Source: Spirochaetaceae bacterium
GTDB taxonomy: Bacteria > Spirochaetota > Spirochaetia > DSM-27196 > SKKC01
Assembly: GCA_003554375.1 (NCBI GenBank)
Contig: PWGF01000385.1
Location: 1 to 5,773 of the forward strand
Direction: 5' to 3'
Length of the DNA stretch: 5,773 bases
Part shown: piece by piece, positions 5,595 to 5,773 of the stretch
Position numbering within the stretch: position 1 is the stretch's first letter
Layout: each line of letters starts with the position of its first letter
Position numbers and translations under genes: made by a program
The notes under the pieces: generated by a model
Database searches by the model: none
Seen by the model: the letters and a program-made list of their open reading frames with translations, nothing else
Told to the model about the DNA's origin: nothing

Positions 5595-5773
5595 ATGACT
5601 GCTGCAAAGGCAACACGAAGCCTGTGGTTGGCCGTGGGGCTCATTCTGGCCATGCTGGTGATCCCTGGGTCACTCTTCGCTGCTGGTGAGGCAGAGGAGG
5701 AGGCCGTTACTCTGGAAATATGGCATCAGGAGGAGCCTGCACGACGGGTGGAGCGCTTTCAGGAAGTCTTTGA
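5595..5773 (+). CDS. ABC-transporter sugar-binding protein, N-terminal part only
   Basis: ATG 5595 follows AAAGGAGG (5580-5587) by seven nt, and the frame stays open for 59 codons to the window edge. The N-terminus has a clear Sec signal peptide: Lys5 and Arg8, a hydrophobic stretch at about 10-28, and a likely cleavage after LFA (residue 29) or the next Ala. The mature protein begins with an acidic linker (GEAEEEA), then TLEIWHQEEPARRVERFQEVF, which resembles the first strand and helix of family 1 carbohydrate-binding proteins (extracellular solute-binding, COG1653-like). Such proteins capture a sugar in the periplasm and hand it to an ABC permease, whose genes probably follow outside the window. 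There is no lipobox cysteine, so it is expected to be soluble and not a lipoprotein. The substrate is not shown; its position opposite a NagA/NagB-type operon suggests an amino sugar or a glycan containing one. Confidence 0.85.
   Translation, partial: MTAAKATRSLWLAVGLILAMLVIPGSLFAAGEAEEEAVTLEIWHQEEPARRVERFQEVF

Noticed and set aside
1..5773. CRISPR array, tRNA or rRNA genes, insertion sequence or phage genes
   Set aside because: I saw no spaced repeats, cloverleaf, rRNA-like stretch, transposase motif or terminal inverted repeats on either strand.

Overview
The window looks like chromosomal DNA of a free-living spirochaete (Spirochaetales-like) or a bacterium with similar habits. The base composition is moderately GC-rich, and ribosome binding sites are strong (GGAGG type). 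The clearest hint is the secreted protein starting at 5595: its signal peptide ends in LFAAGEAEEE, an acidic mature N-terminus common in spirochaete sugar-binding proteins. That assignment is inference from style, not a database match.

Layout: five genes run leftward on the minus strand, in transcription order: a SIS-domain protein (5067-4285), a second, paralogous SIS-domain protein (4143-3391), an N-acetylglucosamine-6-phosphate deacetylase-like amidohydrolase (3315-2101), a glucosamine-6-phosphate deaminase/isomerase-like protein (2008-1148) and a ROK-family transcriptional regulator (from 1025, running off the left edge). They are separated by 75-141 nt, each gap carrying the next gene's ribosome binding site, and look like one catabolic operon. 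A 527-nt divergent control region (5068-5594) separates them from a rightward gene encoding the start of an ABC-transporter sugar-binding protein (from 5595, running off the right edge). The control region has a near-consensus sigma-70 promoter facing right, a weaker one facing left with the same TTGACAGAT core, several short dyads, and a hairpin in the rightward leader.

Together the genes suggest import of an N-acetylated amino sugar, or something containing one, by an ABC transporter. A NagA-like enzyme would then deacetylate it, a NagB-like enzyme would deaminate/isomerise it, the two SIS proteins would act on a related phosphosugar, and the ROK protein would be the local regulator. An ABC importer delivers unphosphorylated sugar, so a kinase would be needed; none is visible, and the ROK protein has lost the kinase motifs.

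The most interesting feature is that each of the four enzymes differs from its textbook relative at substrate or catalytic positions: the NagB-like protein has Thr where the catalytic Asp should be, the NagA-like protein has Cys-Ser in place of Asn-Ala in its substrate-binding loop, and both SIS proteins have altered SIS motifs. This raises the possibility that the pathway handles something other than plain GlcNAc-6-phosphate.
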